A stretch of 64,000 nucleotides of DNA from Neurospora tetrasperma FGSC 2508 (Eukaryota; Ascomycota; Sordariomycetes; Sordariales; Sordariaceae), in NCBI RefSeq assembly GCF_000213175.1, contig NW_009799103.1:3125896-3189895 (forward strand). Reading direction: 5' to 3'. This document shows positions 24,135-35,052 of the stretch, piece after piece (the stretch's first letter is position 1; each line of letters starts with the position of its first letter). A program made the translations under genes and the position numbers. The notes under the pieces were generated by a model that did not search any database, was not told where the DNA came from, and was given only the letters and a program-made list of their open reading frames with translations.

Positions 24135-25894
24135 ATGAAGGAGCAACCTGAACATAACCACAAGCTTGGATGCGATTTGCACAAAAGGAAGCATTCGTTG
24201 CTGTCACCTACCTCGTCTAGAGGTAAAATGATATCCAAGAACCGTGGACGTACCGGCATCAAAAATTCTTCAAACGTAAGTCACTCCATCATCACCTTAC
24301 TTTCATCTTCTCCCAAAATCATTACCCTTCACTCCGGCTTGCCCACCCATCAGTGCGATTCCTTTATTCGATCGCCATCGTATCCGGCGTGATTCTTTTG
24401 GAGGAATGCGCATACTTTTACAAGTTCGATGCATGCCCCTACCATCCACCCAATCCTGTCCTTGCTAACTCGTATCAGAAACAGAAAATACGCCCTGCGC
24501 CGAAACTTAAAGTGCCGTCCGAGGCAGTCGGCGCCCGTCTTACCAATTCATCAGCACCGCAAGTGCAAACTCGAGTTCCGGTAGTCGACATGGAGTCTCC
24601 CGGCGAGGCTTCTGGCCAAATCCTAACCCCCCGGGCTTCAAACCTACCCTCAAATGCCACTCCGACACATCTTCCTTCCCCGGTAACCGATAATGATACC
24701 GACCAGGACATCGAAATGACTCAGCCGACGGTTGATGCTACCCCCGCAGACGAAAACACAGCTAGTGTCTGGGTTGACTCTGTTGAGGAGGGAGTCAAAC
24801 AGCTCAAAAAGCTTTACTCCATGACAAGGGAAAAGAAGGAGCGGCTGGTAGAACCCTCCAAGAAAGAAGTAAAAAGATATATTCAATACATGCGCGCCTT
24901 CATGCTGTTTCTTAAGCATGATGTAGAGCCAAAGCCTCTTTTTAAAGACACATATGGTCTCGATAAGACGCTCGAATTCATTTTTCGCCCCGAGATGGAA
25001 CCCTTGAAGAAAGTAGCTCCAGACCTGTTGCTACTGGCTAGAGAAGTACTGGAGCAATACAACGCCGAAGAATGGGGTAAGGGCTTTATAGATGACGGAG
25101 AAGAAGAAGAAGGAATCGAGGCAGATGATCTGGGTCCCGCTATTGCGACATCCAGCAAAAAGGGTAGACAAAGCCATGACCCCAGCTCTTCCGATCACAC
25201 AGAAGTTGTTAGACTCCCCCCCGGTTCCCATCCAATCTGGGGCCTCGAGGGCATCATGCACGGCCTGGCTCGCAAGACGACCAAGAAAGGTCGAGCTGTT
25301 TTATTTTTGGATCCTCGCTACTATAATAAGAAACGCAACGCAAAGGTTTTTGGCCACAACGACCATACTCCCGGTGCTTGGTGGCCGTACCAGAAGGCTG
25401 CTCTCTTTCATGGAGCTCACGGTGCGCCTCAAGCGGGCATTACCGGCAACCCTGATCTGGGAACCTACTCTATCGTTGTATCGGCGACCTCAGTTTACCG
25501 GGACCTGAACGAAGACAAGGGCACCGAGCTTTGGTACAGCGCGGACAAAAGTGCAGAGAATGCCGACCCTTTGAGAGCCAAAACCAGCAACGCGACAAGA
25601 AGTTTAAAGATAGCGCTCAAGACGCATAAGCCAGTGCGGGTATTGCGACATGCAGGAACCACTTGTGATCCTCGCCGCAGCCCCATCTACCCTACAGTTG
25701 GCATCCGATATGATGGGCTCTACGAGGTCGTTGATCAAAAGCTCGGTACGAACAAGAACAACGGCGTGTTCAAGCGTTTCAAACTTGTACGACTCCCGGA
25801 CTCGATGAATGCCGGTGTCTCATGGGAGGAGGTCCAGAGATACCCAACCAGGGAACAACGACGGCAATTTGACCAGACCAAGGATGGATACTAG
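24135..25894 (+). CDS. SRA-YDG domain protein (modified-cytosine reader family)
   Basis: Probable exons 24135-24275 and 24425-25894, giving 536 aa. The long frame from 24425 has no early ATG (first in-frame one at 24590), so an upstream exon is needed; the ATG at 24135 plus the GTAAGT donor at 24276 and TTTTACAAG acceptor at 24424 restores the frame. A nearer acceptor (CATCAG, 24353) leads to a quick stop. Residues about 310-500 form an SRA (SAD_SRA/YDG) domain: FHGAHGAPQAGITGNPDLGTYSIVVS, VYRD...WYSADK (aligning with the base-flipping pocket tyrosines of UHRF1), KPVRVLRH, and the diagnostic GIRYDGLYEV. The N-terminal half is hydrophilic and disordered-looking, with an acidic patch (GEEEEGIEADD) before the domain. 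No RING, PHD or SET domain is seen. SRA domains bind hemimethylated or modified DNA; a nuclear chromatin role is inference. It sits 0.8 kb from a RIP-mutated island. Confidence 0.82.
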
Positions 25895-26643
25895 AGAGAT
25901 CTCAAGCTTGTTTCCTTCCACAGTCGAGCCGGACTTCTCAAGATGCTTCGCCAACAGACCCCACGATTGCAGTCAACATACACAACCTGTCGCTAGGGTT
26001 GATGTCTTCGAGCTCACCCCAAAATTGTTATGAATTGTACCTTCTTTTTCACAATCACCTTGTTTTTCTCCCATTACTTACGCTCTTCCCATTCGCTCTA
26101 CCACGGTCACGCAGGCGTCATCCATTTTGATTGAACAAAAAAAGAAAACAACCACCAAAAAAAGAAGTTACCAACCAAAAGGAGGGAGAGATATTCGAAG
26201 GCTATAAGCTGTTGCAGCCTTTTCAGCGAGAGAGGCCAGGGAGGCAAGGAGAGATGACGGAATGCGGATGAGTAGGAACTATGAAGGACGAGAATGACAA
26301 GTGCGGCAGTTGGAAAACGGGCAAAATTGGTTAATAGCAGTAATGTAAAGTAGGATACGAGAAGGATAAAAGTCAAGTTGGAGGGTATGATTCTGTTGTG
26401 AGGCGGAAGTTGACTTTCGGATTGCCGGTTATTTTCATATCGCTTTGCTATTCTGTTCGCTCCGTTCGAATATTCTTTGAAGGCCTTTCCTAAAACCAAA
26501 AAAAAAATGAAAAAAAAAATTCGCTTCTTTCCTTATTGTGCCAAGTTCATCGTGACCTGAAACCATGCCAAACTTTCAATTGAAGTGACTTTTCCAATAC
26601 TTTGTGGACTCACCCTTGATACCGCGATCCCCCAAGATCCCAT
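25895..26643. other. Convergent intergenic region between SRA and FAD dehydrogenase genes
   Basis: The shared 3' flank of two convergent genes, with A-rich and T-rich runs around 26139-26165 and 26498-26520 suitable for 3' end formation. A 130-codon hydrophobic frame on the - strand (26107-26499) lies wholly in this flank and is not supported as a gene. Confidence 0.5.
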
Positions 26644-28437
26644 TCAAAGCTTCGCTTGCAAGCCAGTTGTTCCCAGAACCTCTTCAACAATAGCCCGACC
26701 AGCCGCTCTACCAGAGAAGATACATCCTCCCAAGAATGTTCCCTCGAGAGAATTATAGCCATGGACACCACCACCCCCAAACCCTGCCGCCTCTCCAACC
26801 GCGTACAAGCCCGGGAAAGGAGTGCCATCCGTCCGCATGACATTACTGCTCAAGTTCGTCTCGATGCCACCCAGCGTCTTCCTCGTAAGCAGATTCATCC
26901 GGACCGCAATCAGCGGGCCGTGCTTTTTATCCAACAACTTGTGCGGCGGCGCCACACGGCTTCTCCGATCCGGCCAGTAATTCCTTGTGCTGTTGATGAG
27001 CATCGCCTGCGCGTCCTTGGAGTACGGGTTGTCGAACTGGCTGTCTCGTGCCTCGACTTCCTCCTCGATCGCGGCGTAATCGAGACGGACACCCCCCGTT
27101 TTTTCCATGAGCTCGTTCATCCCGGCCACCAGGTCCTCGAGGTTATCTTTCACGACGAAGTCCTCGCCATGCTTGATGAAGTTCTGCACAGGAACGGTGC
27201 CGTTGGAGCTGAAGACGCGCTGCCACAGCGTCTGCACGATGCTCTTGTTGGTGAGGTCCGGGTTCTGCTCCGATCCCGAAAGCGCAAACTCTCGCGCTGC
27301 AATGGTGCGGTTGCAGATGAACCACGAGTAGTCGTACCCCGTGCTGCAGATGTGCTTGAGGGTGCCCAGCGTGTCGCACCCCGGGAACAGGAACGGAGGC
27401 AGTCTCTTGCCTGTGGCGTCCAGCCAGAGCGAAGACGGCGCCGGCAGCACTCGAATCCCGTGCCCTGGCCAGATGGGATCCCAGTTTTTGAGTCCTTCCG
27501 TGTAATGCCACATCCTGTCCTTGTTAATCACGCTTGCGCCCACGCCCTCCGCAATATCAATCATCCGCCCGTCCACATGCGCCGGCACGCCCATGACCAT
27601 CGTCGCCGGCACTTTTGGGCCCAGCCGATCAATCGGCCAATTCTTCTTGACCTTCTCCAGATTCCCTCCAATCCCCCCACTAGCAATGATCACTGCCGCA
27701 CCACGAATCTCAAACTCCCCCGTCGCAACCCTCGAACTGCTCATCCCCCTCGCCAACCCCTCCTTCTCCTCCTCCTCTTCCAAAACCCTCCCCTTCACTC
27801 CTACCGCCCGTCCTGTACCCTCATCAACCACAATCTCATCCACACAATGCCGAAACCTCATCTCCACCACCCCTTCCTCTTCCTTCTTCTCCACCGGCTC
27901 CTTAAAAACCCTTACGACCTCCGGCCCCGTCCCCCAACTGACATGAAACCTCGGTACACTATTCCCATGTCCCCCCGTTCCCCTTCCATCTCCACGTTCC
28001 GCCCACCCAACATTCACCAAAAACCCCAATCCCCTCGCTTTCACATACTCTTCCATCTCGTCCGTCGCGAAATCGACGAAGGCCTCGGCCCATTTGCGCG
28101 GCCAGTAATCTTCCTTCTCGAGCTTGTCGAATTGCGCAGAGGATAACCAGTCGCGCAGGGCGAGGGCGCGCGAGTCGCGGATGCCCATGCGTCGCTGGAA
28201 GGAGGAGTCGACGAGGAAGAGACCGCCCAAGGACCAGAAGGCTTGTCCGCCTAAGGAGGAGCGGGGTTCTTGGTCGAGAAGCAGGCAGGGGAGGTTGGCG
28301 CGCGAGAGCTCAAAGGCGGCGACGAGGCCGGAGAGGCCGGTGCCGATTATGATGATGGGGGATTGTTTGGTGGGGGTGGGGAAGGGGGAGGGATGTGGAG
28401 GGGGTGAAGAGGTGGAGGTTGGGTGTGGGGAGGACAT
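26644..28437 (-). CDS. FAD-dependent dehydrogenase, bacterial Rv0785/KstD-like family
   Basis: A single uninterrupted frame of 597 aa. After a Pro/Ser-rich N-terminal 25 residues comes the dinucleotide fold IIIIGTGLSGLVAAFELSRA (GxGxxG at about 32-37) ending in an acidic residue (LLLDQE) for the ADP-ribose. Then follow GGQAFWSLGGLFLVDSSFQRRMGIRDS, and near the end GLYAVGEAAGFGGGGVHGYNSLEGTFLGGCIFSGR, the second FAD-contact region. These strings match the FAD_binding_2 group (fumarate reductase, 3-ketosteroid dehydrogenase), and most closely the family annotated in bacteria as putative FAD-binding dehydrogenase. Substrate is unknown; steroid or other ketone-type hydride transfer is possible. 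The absence of introns and the bacterial-type sequence raise the possibility of horizontal transfer. The middle part (about 170-260) has Glu-rich and Lys-rich insertions. It is convergent with the SRA gene. Confidence 0.88.
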   Translation of the reverse strand: MSSPHPTSTSSPPPHPSPFPTPTKQSPIIIIGTGLSGLVAAFELSRANLPCLLLDQEPRSSLGGQAFWSLGGLFLVDSSFQRRMGIRDSRALALRDWLSSAQFDKLEKEDYWPRKWAEAFVDFATDEMEEYVKARGLGFLVNVGWAERGDGRGTGGHGNSVPRFHVSWGTGPEVVRVFKEPVEKKEEEGVVEMRFRHCVDEIVVDEGTGRAVGVKGRVLEEEEEKEGLARGMSSSRVATGEFEIRGAAVIIASGGIGGNLEKVKKNWPIDRLGPKVPATMVMGVPAHVDGRMIDIAEGVGASVINKDRMWHYTEGLKNWDPIWPGHGIRVLPAPSSLWLDATGKRLPPFLFPGCDTLGTLKHICSTGYDYSWFICNRTIAAREFALSGSEQNPDLTNKSIVQTLWQRVFSSNGTVPVQNFIKHGEDFVVKDNLEDLVAGMNELMEKTGGVRLDYAAIEEEVEARDSQFDNPYSKDAQAMLINSTRNYWPDRRSRVAPPHKLLDKKHGPLIAVRMNLLTRKTLGGIETNLSSNVMRTDGTPFPGLYAVGEAAGFGGGGVHGYNSLEGTFLGGCIFSGRAAGRAIVEEVLGTTGLQAKL

Positions 28438-29661
28438 GGTGATGTAGAGCGAGGGTTTGGGATGTCGTGGAGGGATGGAAGGTGGATGTGGTTATTGGGA
28501 TTGAGGTCGAGAGAGGTGATGCTCAAAGTCCGAAGATGAATCGCGGAGGGGTTTGTAGATTGTTGATTGCTGTGTTCACTGTGTTTTTGGTGGTTTACAG
28601 CAATATCTTCCTGCAGTTGGATGCTATCGAGAAGATGACGCTGACACTGATAGAAAACTGTCGTCAACCTGTCAGCGATGATGATGGGCTCTCATGTTGA
28701 TGGTCACGGGGAGCCTCTCAGTTGCCTCGGTTCAGAGACCGTTGGCGCGCGACGTGCATTCGAAGCACTTCCCCGCACAAGGGCTTTATAGGGCCTCGTT
28801 TGGAGGAGAGGGGAAGTGGAAGGGTTCAGGCTTGTGATTTTCGACTGTCTGTGTCAACTGAATTGACCTCGCCTTTGCCTTTCTCTTCCCAAAACATCAC
28901 CTTTCTCGAACAAAAGAAAAAAAACCCAATCTCATGTGAATGGCCTTGTGTAGTGCTGCCCACGGTTCGGAAGCCCGCGCCGACTTACACCGGCACTGAC
29001 CCACTCATGACGTCTCCGAAGTGCCGGGTTCCCACCCACGGATCGGCGATGAATGCAGGTCCCGTTCATACAAAGTACATAGCTCCCACCCCAGATCCGG
29101 GTCAGTGATTGTAGTTTGCAGAGACCAAATCCCGTCACTCCTTCATCTCCTTGTTGAATTCAACTCAGATGGAACCCCCGGCCTGAAATAAGTCGACAGC
29201 TTCGCTAGTTCAGGGGCCTCTGTTGCGCACTGCACCGAAAAGCTGGCTTGCAGACTGGATTCGCAAGACCAACCGGATTTGGCTGGACACTTCAGCGTAC
29301 TTCAGGAGAGAGAAACCGAATATTGCTCGCTTGGCAAAATGGACGATATTATTGTCGACCAAAGCTTGTCGTGAATGGGGAACATGGACAAGATGACAAG
29401 ATATCTCAAGGAACCGGATGACCAAAAAGCAAAAGCATCAATTGTATGACGATCTTCAGAAACATATCGTCCTGAAAATCCCCACATCAACAAGTGTCTT
29501 CATAGGAAACAAGTAACCGATCCCATTGTCCTCCACGACCTCTTCACTCCATCTTCCTCCAACCACACTCGCAAAGCCCTGATACTTCCCATCACCATCT
29601 TCCCCTTCCTTCCTTTCTTCCTTCCCTCCTTCCTTCATCCCAGGCAAACAAACCCTCCAGT
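28438..29661. other. Intergenic region upstream of the FAD dehydrogenase
   Basis: The promoter side of the dehydrogenase and the 3' flank of the small secreted gene. It contains C/T-rich tracts (29590-29640, TTCC-type repeats). No gene is supported. Confidence 0.5.
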
Positions 29662-30144
29662 CTAGTCATAACAAGGCCTCAACCAACTTCCCCCCTCCTC
29701 TGCACCCGCCGCCGGCTCCTCCCACCAAGGACACGTAATCTTATAAGCTTTAATCCCGCCCTCGGGCGCCCAGCACCCACTACCGCTCACGATACCCAGA
29801 TCCGAACAGTCCGTCTTCTGGAACAGCGTGATCTGGCACTTGGGATTGAGGTAGGCGTCACTGATGGTGCGGGCGTCGAACGTCTCCGTGACGGGGCCTG
29901 TCAACTGCTTCTTGGGTACGGTGCATTCGCCGCAGGCGGCGCCAAAGTTGACGGTGTAAAACTCCCAATTATGGGAGTTGAGGTCCATGGGACAGGTGTC
30001 GGAGGTGGAGAGGCGGAAGCCGCCGAGGGTGGGGACGCGCTTGCTGTTGTACTCGGATGAGAAAGAGGAGGAGGAGGCGGGCAAGGCGGAGGCGCCAATA
30101 GAGGGGACGGCGAGAGCGCCGGTGAGGAGGTTGGTGAGTTGCAT
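29662..30144 (-). CDS. Small secreted cysteine-rich protein, unknown function
   Basis: An intronless frame of 160 aa. The N-terminus MQLTNLLTGALAVPSIGASALPASS is a signal peptide, probably cut after the ALPA region. The mature part has nine cysteines, including a CGEC pair and a final RPCYD, with aromatic clusters (HNWEFYTVNFG, CPWWEEP). This is the pattern of a disulfide-stabilised extracellular fungal protein. I do not recognise the family. A TATAAA on the same strand at 30349-30354, about 205 bp before the ATG, fits a core promoter. Wall-associated, enzymatic and effector-like roles all remain open. Confidence 0.78.
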   Translation of the reverse strand: MQLTNLLTGALAVPSIGASALPASSSSFSSEYNSKRVPTLGGFRLSTSDTCPMDLNSHNWEFYTVNFGAACGECTVPKKQLTGPVTETFDARTISDAYLNPKCQITLFQKTDCSDLGIVSGSGCWAPEGGIKAYKITCPWWEEPAAGAEEGGSWLRPCYD

Positions 30145-30875
30145 TGTGTGGTGCTTGTAGTGGTGATGGTATTCAATAGTCTTGATTGAAGACCTGGCAG
30201 ATGAAGGAGCCTAGTTGGAAGAAGAATGGAGACGAATGGTGCTTTGAGAGATACTTGTATCCGACTAAAAGATCTCGCAACGTCTGTCCCGAGGGTGTAG
30301 TGATGTGAGAATTTACGAGGATCTAGAAATACCCGGGAACTGTATGCCTTTATATCCACTTTTCGTATTGCTGGAAGCTTCTCGGGATCACATGAGAAGC
30401 TTCAAATACGAACATCATGATTCCCCACTTGCTTGGCTACCTTGGCCAGGAAGCTAGGTATGTAATGGGATTTCAAAATTAGCATTCTTGACCAACGTAG
30501 AGCACGTCCGATCTCCGACCTTGCCGTAGGGCTGAGGAGACTTGATGACAACCTCACCTGTCAGTGGACGGCATCCCACGCAATTGGCTCACGTCAAGTC
30601 TTACAAACTGTCATCCAACTTGTGATGTTTTTCCTCAGCCTCCGCCATACCACTTGGTCACCTGTTGAGTTGGATGGTAGCGGCTTGGCATCCCCAGCTG
30701 CGAATAACCCCCATTCAACCTCCATATAAGACGGAGTAAATTCCGTCCGAGGCTGAAGTGTCGAGAGTTATGCGTCGAGCCGAGCCAGAAGAGATGAAGC
30801 GATGTCTTGTTTCTCTTCTAGTCCACCTTCGACCTCTGAATAAAACATTTTAACCACCGTGGGTTGACCGCTTTG
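30145..30875. other. Intergenic region between secreted protein and D-lactate dehydrogenase
   Basis: Contains the promoter of the - strand secreted-protein gene and the 3' flank of the - strand dehydrogenase gene. No gene seen. Confidence 0.5.
30349..30354 (-). promoter_or_regulatory. TATA box of the secreted cysteine-rich protein gene
   Basis: TATAAA on the - strand about 205 bp upstream of the start codon at 30144. Assigned by motif and position. Confidence 0.45.
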
Positions 30876-32609
30876 TTACCCCATCCAGTCAAACACCTTT
30901 CCCGGGTTCATGACCCATTTGGGATCAACCGAAGCCTTGAGCTGCCTCATGAGCCCAATCGTCTCCTCTCCAAGTTCATCCACCAAGCACTCCTTCTTCC
31001 CAATACCAATCGCATGCTCCCCGCTTACAGTACCCTCCATCTCTAGTGCACGGGTCATCATGTTTTTGACGCATTTGGCGACAGCCTGTTTCTGCTGCGA
31101 ATTTGTTGGGTCGTACATCATGGAGACGTGAAAGTTTCCATCTCCTACATGACCCACCACGCTCGCAAACAAGCCTAGAGATCCGCATTCCCGCTTCGAG
31201 ATTTCGATGATTTCCGCCAGCCGTGAAATGGGGACGGCCACGTCTGTTGACCAAATCTCGGTGCCCCTGGGCCGAGTGTTTACCATGGTGAAGAGGGCTT
31301 CCTTGCGCGCGGACCAGAGGTCCAGCTCATCCTGTTTTGTCTTTGCAAAGTGGAATTTGCTGTCTGTCAAGGGTTTGATGATGTCGCCTACGCGGGACAC
31401 ATCGCTCTTGATGGCGTCCTTGGTAGTCCCGCTGAACTTGAGGAACAAGGTAGGTTTCTCGTCCCATACGCGCTTACGAACTGCGTCGCTTCCGTGAGCA
31501 TTGAGCAATTTCATCTGCTCGTCGTCCATGAGCTCCAAAGCAGCGAGCTGGATCCCGGAGCGAATCAGCTTGGAAGCTGCTGCTGCGGCAGAGTGGATGG
31601 TGGGGAAAGCAACAACGGCGACGCTGGTTTCTTTTGGGATGGGAGCGAGCTTCAGGGTGACCTCGGTTACTATTCCCAGAGTACCTTCGGTGCCGACAAA
31701 CAGAGAAGTCAGGTTATAGCCAGCCGAGGTCTTACGAGGACGCCGACGTGTCTTGATAACGCGGCCATCCGGGAGAATGACAGTCAGATTGAGCACCCAG
31801 TCTTTCATAGTTCCGTAGCGCATGGCGTTGGTGCCGGAACAATTGGTTGAAACCATTCCACCGACTGTGGCAGTGGGCGAGGGATCCAAAGGTACGAAGA
31901 GCCCTGTATGGGCGATCTGATTATTGAGGTCAACCCAGTTAACGCCAGGTTGAACGACGACATCCATGTCCTCTGGGTGGAAGGCGATGACTCTATCCAT
32001 GTAGGTGAAGTCGATGCAGATGCCGGAATAGGGCTGGGAGAAGTTGCCCTCGACACTGGAACCGGCGCCAAAGGGAACCATGGGGACATTACGAGCATTA
32101 CATATCTGAGCGATGGCAGATACGTGGTCAGTCGTGCGTGGGTAAACTACGGCAACGGCACGCCCAGGTGAGTTGGACGTCGACCAGTCCGAATGGCCGT
32201 GGTGTTCGAGAACATGGGCATCGTAGGTGACGGCGTCATGTCCCAGTATCCGAGCAATCTCGTCCGCAGCGTCAAGCATCTCTTTGCGGCTTGCGTAGGT
32301 CGGTTTTGCCAGTGAATGCTCCTCCTTCTTTGCGTCCTTCAAGACAGTTTTCGAAACATCCATAATGATTATCGCCGATAACGCAAGAATGATCCAGCTT
32401 TGTGTGGACAGACCTAGCATATTGGACAAGATCCGCCCAGTCCTCGGAGGGATTTTCTCAGATCGTTGTGATGCCCATCGTGTCGAGTGATATGCCTGGG
32501 GAGCAAAGGTGGGCCGATATTGTCGCTGTACCGGGGGAATAAGAGGTCGGGATTGGGGAGTGAGAGTGAGCCGTGCCCCCGGAAAGCCAAGCACTCGGCG
32601 TGTCGCCAT
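30876..32609 (-). CDS. dld1: Mitochondrial D-lactate dehydrogenase (cytochrome), DLD1 type
   Basis: A single frame of 577 aa, against 587 in yeast Dld1. The N-terminus is rich in Arg/Ser/Pro without acids, as in a mitochondrial presequence, followed by a membrane segment (about 71-83) that would anchor the enzyme in the inner membrane facing the intermembrane space. The FAD-binding type 4 (PCMH) domain, about 145-325, shows VPFGAGSSVEGN and GGMVSTNCSGTNAMRYGTMKDWV. The C-terminal FAD-oxidase domain shows GHVGDGNFH (metal/substrate histidines) and GEHAIGIGK near the end. Known reaction: D-lactate + 2 cytochrome c(ox) to pyruvate + 2 cytochrome c(red). The gene lets the cell use D-lactate, or dispose of it from methylglyoxal detoxification. 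A glycolate or D-2-hydroxyglutarate dehydrogenase is the main alternative, but the overall match is to DLD1. Confidence 0.94.
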   Translation of the reverse strand: MATRRVLGFPGARLTLTPQSRPLIPPVQRQYRPTFAPQAYHSTRWASQRSEKIPPRTGRILSNMLGLSTQSWIILALSAIIIMDVSKTVLKDAKKEEHSLAKPTYASRKEMLDAADEIARILGHDAVTYDAHVLEHHGHSDWSTSNSPGRAVAVVYPRTTDHVSAIAQICNARNVPMVPFGAGSSVEGNFSQPYSGICIDFTYMDRVIAFHPEDMDVVVQPGVNWVDLNNQIAHTGLFVPLDPSPTATVGGMVSTNCSGTNAMRYGTMKDWVLNLTVILPDGRVIKTRRRPRKTSAGYNLTSLFVGTEGTLGIVTEVTLKLAPIPKETSVAVVAFPTIHSAAAAASKLIRSGIQLAALELMDDEQMKLLNAHGSDAVRKRVWDEKPTLFLKFSGTTKDAIKSDVSRVGDIIKPLTDSKFHFAKTKQDELDLWSARKEALFTMVNTRPRGTEIWSTDVAVPISRLAEIIEISKRECGSLGLFASVVGHVGDGNFHVSMMYDPTNSQQKQAVAKCVKNMMTRALEMEGTVSGEHAIGIGKKECLVDELGEETIGLMRQLKASVDPKWVMNPGKVFDWMG

Positions 32610-33647
32610 CTTTGGGGTGATGCGACAGTATCCTGGGAGCGGAGTTTACTCCGGACTGTAGCAAGCCTGACCCGGTGCGTGGAATGGAGAGGTGGTCTCT
32701 CGGACTGCGGAAGCGGAAGGCATAGAGAAGCCCTCGGGCGGGCGGCTTGGGAGAACGGCGCCGAGACTCGGCCTGGCATGTCTGGGCTGGGGAAGCGGAA
32801 CCGTGTTAGCGTCGTCGGCGGTTCCACATGGAGGACGCCTAGGGCGGGAATCGGAATCCGGGGCTGTTTCGCCTACAGCGCCAAGAAGGCTTGTTACTTA
32901 CTGCAGGGCATAGTACGTACTACACTAGGACATGCTCAAAGGGTTGATGGCCATGTCGCACTCATGGTGATTGGTATGTCTCAGCAAAGCCCCTTTGAAG
33001 GTTCAAAACAGTTTCACTCTGACACTGGACTCGAGGGAACGAGGATTGTCACCATCACGAGAGAGCTATGCGGTCTCGTCTCGAAGTGAGTAGTTCTGCC
33101 GGCAGGAAGAAGACAAGCGAACTGAGGACGGATGGAAGTCGAGTATCGAAGACTGACAGTTGCAAGAACCAAGTTGAGAGTCCGGGTTTCAATCATTCGT
33201 CCAGATTGGAAAATTGATGACCAGGGGAGATTGCCAATTCAGGCTTCCATTGGCCACGCCTGGGGAAGACAGACTTGTTCCTTCCGTTTCTGGTGCACCA
33301 GTGGCTCCATCGATGTTGACGGCGGGAGTTCAAGATGATGGTTAGGTTTGATGTGAAAGCCGAGGGGCTTTTGTGGGGCACATGCCCTACGCAGTATGTA
33401 ACATTTTTACATGTCTGTACCTACAGGTAAAGCACAGCGCTGAAGCGTAATGAACATAGTACCGTGCTACGTACATGATCGGTGAAACCCGCTGAACGTG
33501 TCTAGGTCCAGTATATTCTTAATATTCTTAACATTCTTGAATGGGGTTAACCAAGGACTCCATACCTATGCTTACCTGAAGGATAAGAAGCTGCTATTGA
33601 TAGCAGGTATGTGAATGTCATGAAACGGACTGCGCGCCGAGGACTTT

Positions 33648-33688
33648 ACACTACCTACGTACACTACACTACAATACACTACACTAGA
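33648..33688. repeat. ACACTAC-type short tandem repeat cluster
   Basis: Repeated ACACTAC/TACACTAC units. The same word recurs in other intergenic stretches of the window (for example near 50777, 51221 and 51385). Confidence 0.6.
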
Positions 33689-35026
33689 GGTTCTTGGATT
33701 TGCAGGGTGCATGCTTGGTGCGGCATGGCAGTGCATCCTGCCTGGACGTTACGTACGGCGCTTGTACCTCGCAGGAGCTGCCCTATGTGTCCTTAATACC
33801 TAACTCTATGGAAACCCACTCTGTCAACATCGCATTGCCCCCGCTCGAGCTTTCGAGTAGTCAAATGAGGTAGCACATGGCCTCCCTTAAAAGAAAGAAA
33901 AAAGATGTCATCCGCCATTCTGACCTAGTCCAAGTCCAGAACGAATCGACCCTGAACGTCCCACGCAGAATACAGATTGCCAGACCCCATCGGTTTCATC
34001 CCCCGGGCTTGGGTGACGATCTGTCGTATCAATATTTCTTGTCGAGGTTCGTTACCTGTTGTGTACTGTGGTACACAGTCGCTTGGCCCAACGATTGGTA
34101 GTGCGTAACTTTCAAAATACGGTATTGCATGTAACATAGGGCCTAGCGCTACAAGGGAACTTGCCCGGTGTTACAGCAGCACCGACCGGGCAGGGTGGTG
34201 GTGCGCATCGATGTCATGCATGGCGGATAATTGAAATTGAAAGAGGTTGAGACGACGGACCCTCGACTTAGTTCTCTTCTGCAACACATCACACAGTCTC
34301 CTCTCCGCAACATCAAGAGATGACATGATAGTGCTTCGACACAGGTCTCTCTTCGGGCGTTATCTCCAGACAGACAGTACCTTAGCTACACTAGGCGATC
34401 GGCTGAAATCCACAACACGTTAGCCGGCAAGTGAAAGCCCCATGCGCGACTGCCGATCCAACTGAATCGCGTACCTGAATGGATTTCACCACAGCAGCGC
34501 AGTAGGTAGAGGTAGGTAATGCCATTGATGCCGGGAACGAGACGGGATCTTCAGGTTCGACAAGCCACCTACCCTCCACCAGGGGCCCGGGCACGCACAT
34601 TGAGCGCTCTCGATTGAGGAGGGGGGTCGAGCTGGAGATTGAGTGCCCGGCCACCATCCCATCCCACACACGACTCGTCACACGCACAAATTGCACAGCC
34701 CACTCCCGCTCACTCGCCGGCTTCAGCTACATAGTACCTTCACCTGTCTTGTCGCGTGGAATGGAAACTACCAAGGTTCTACCATAGTTCTCCCAAGGAC
34801 AAGGTCAGGCCTTCTTGACTTCCGCATCATCGTGTGTGGTCCCCACTCTCCCGACTTCCATGTCTGAAACCGTCTCCAGATTTTCTTATTCAGTCTTTTT
34901 CTTCACTTCAACTTTTTTATTCCCGCCGTAGCGCATCCTTCTTTGTTGTTCAGGGCGAGGCAGTGTGGCTCTGGACCCCATCACCTCGGTCTCATACTAC
35001 CTGTCATTCGTTGAAGCGTCGCGCCC

Positions 35027-35052
35027 TTTCTTTCTTTCTTTCTTTCTTTCTT
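35027..35052 (+). repeat. (TTTC)6 microsatellite in the GH76 leader
   Basis: Six perfect TTTC units plus a partial one, about 160 bp before the GH76 start codon; a pyrimidine tract common in fungal promoters. Confidence 0.9.

Noticed and set aside
26107-26499. 130-codon hydrophobic - strand frame between SRA and FAD genes
   Set aside because: Lies in the shared 3' flank, T-rich DNA gives hydrophobic translation by default, no splice or promoter context.
26656-28146. 496-codon + strand frame opposite the FAD dehydrogenase
   Set aside because: Antisense to a well-supported FAD enzyme; its translation is Arg/Pro/His-rich and domain-free.
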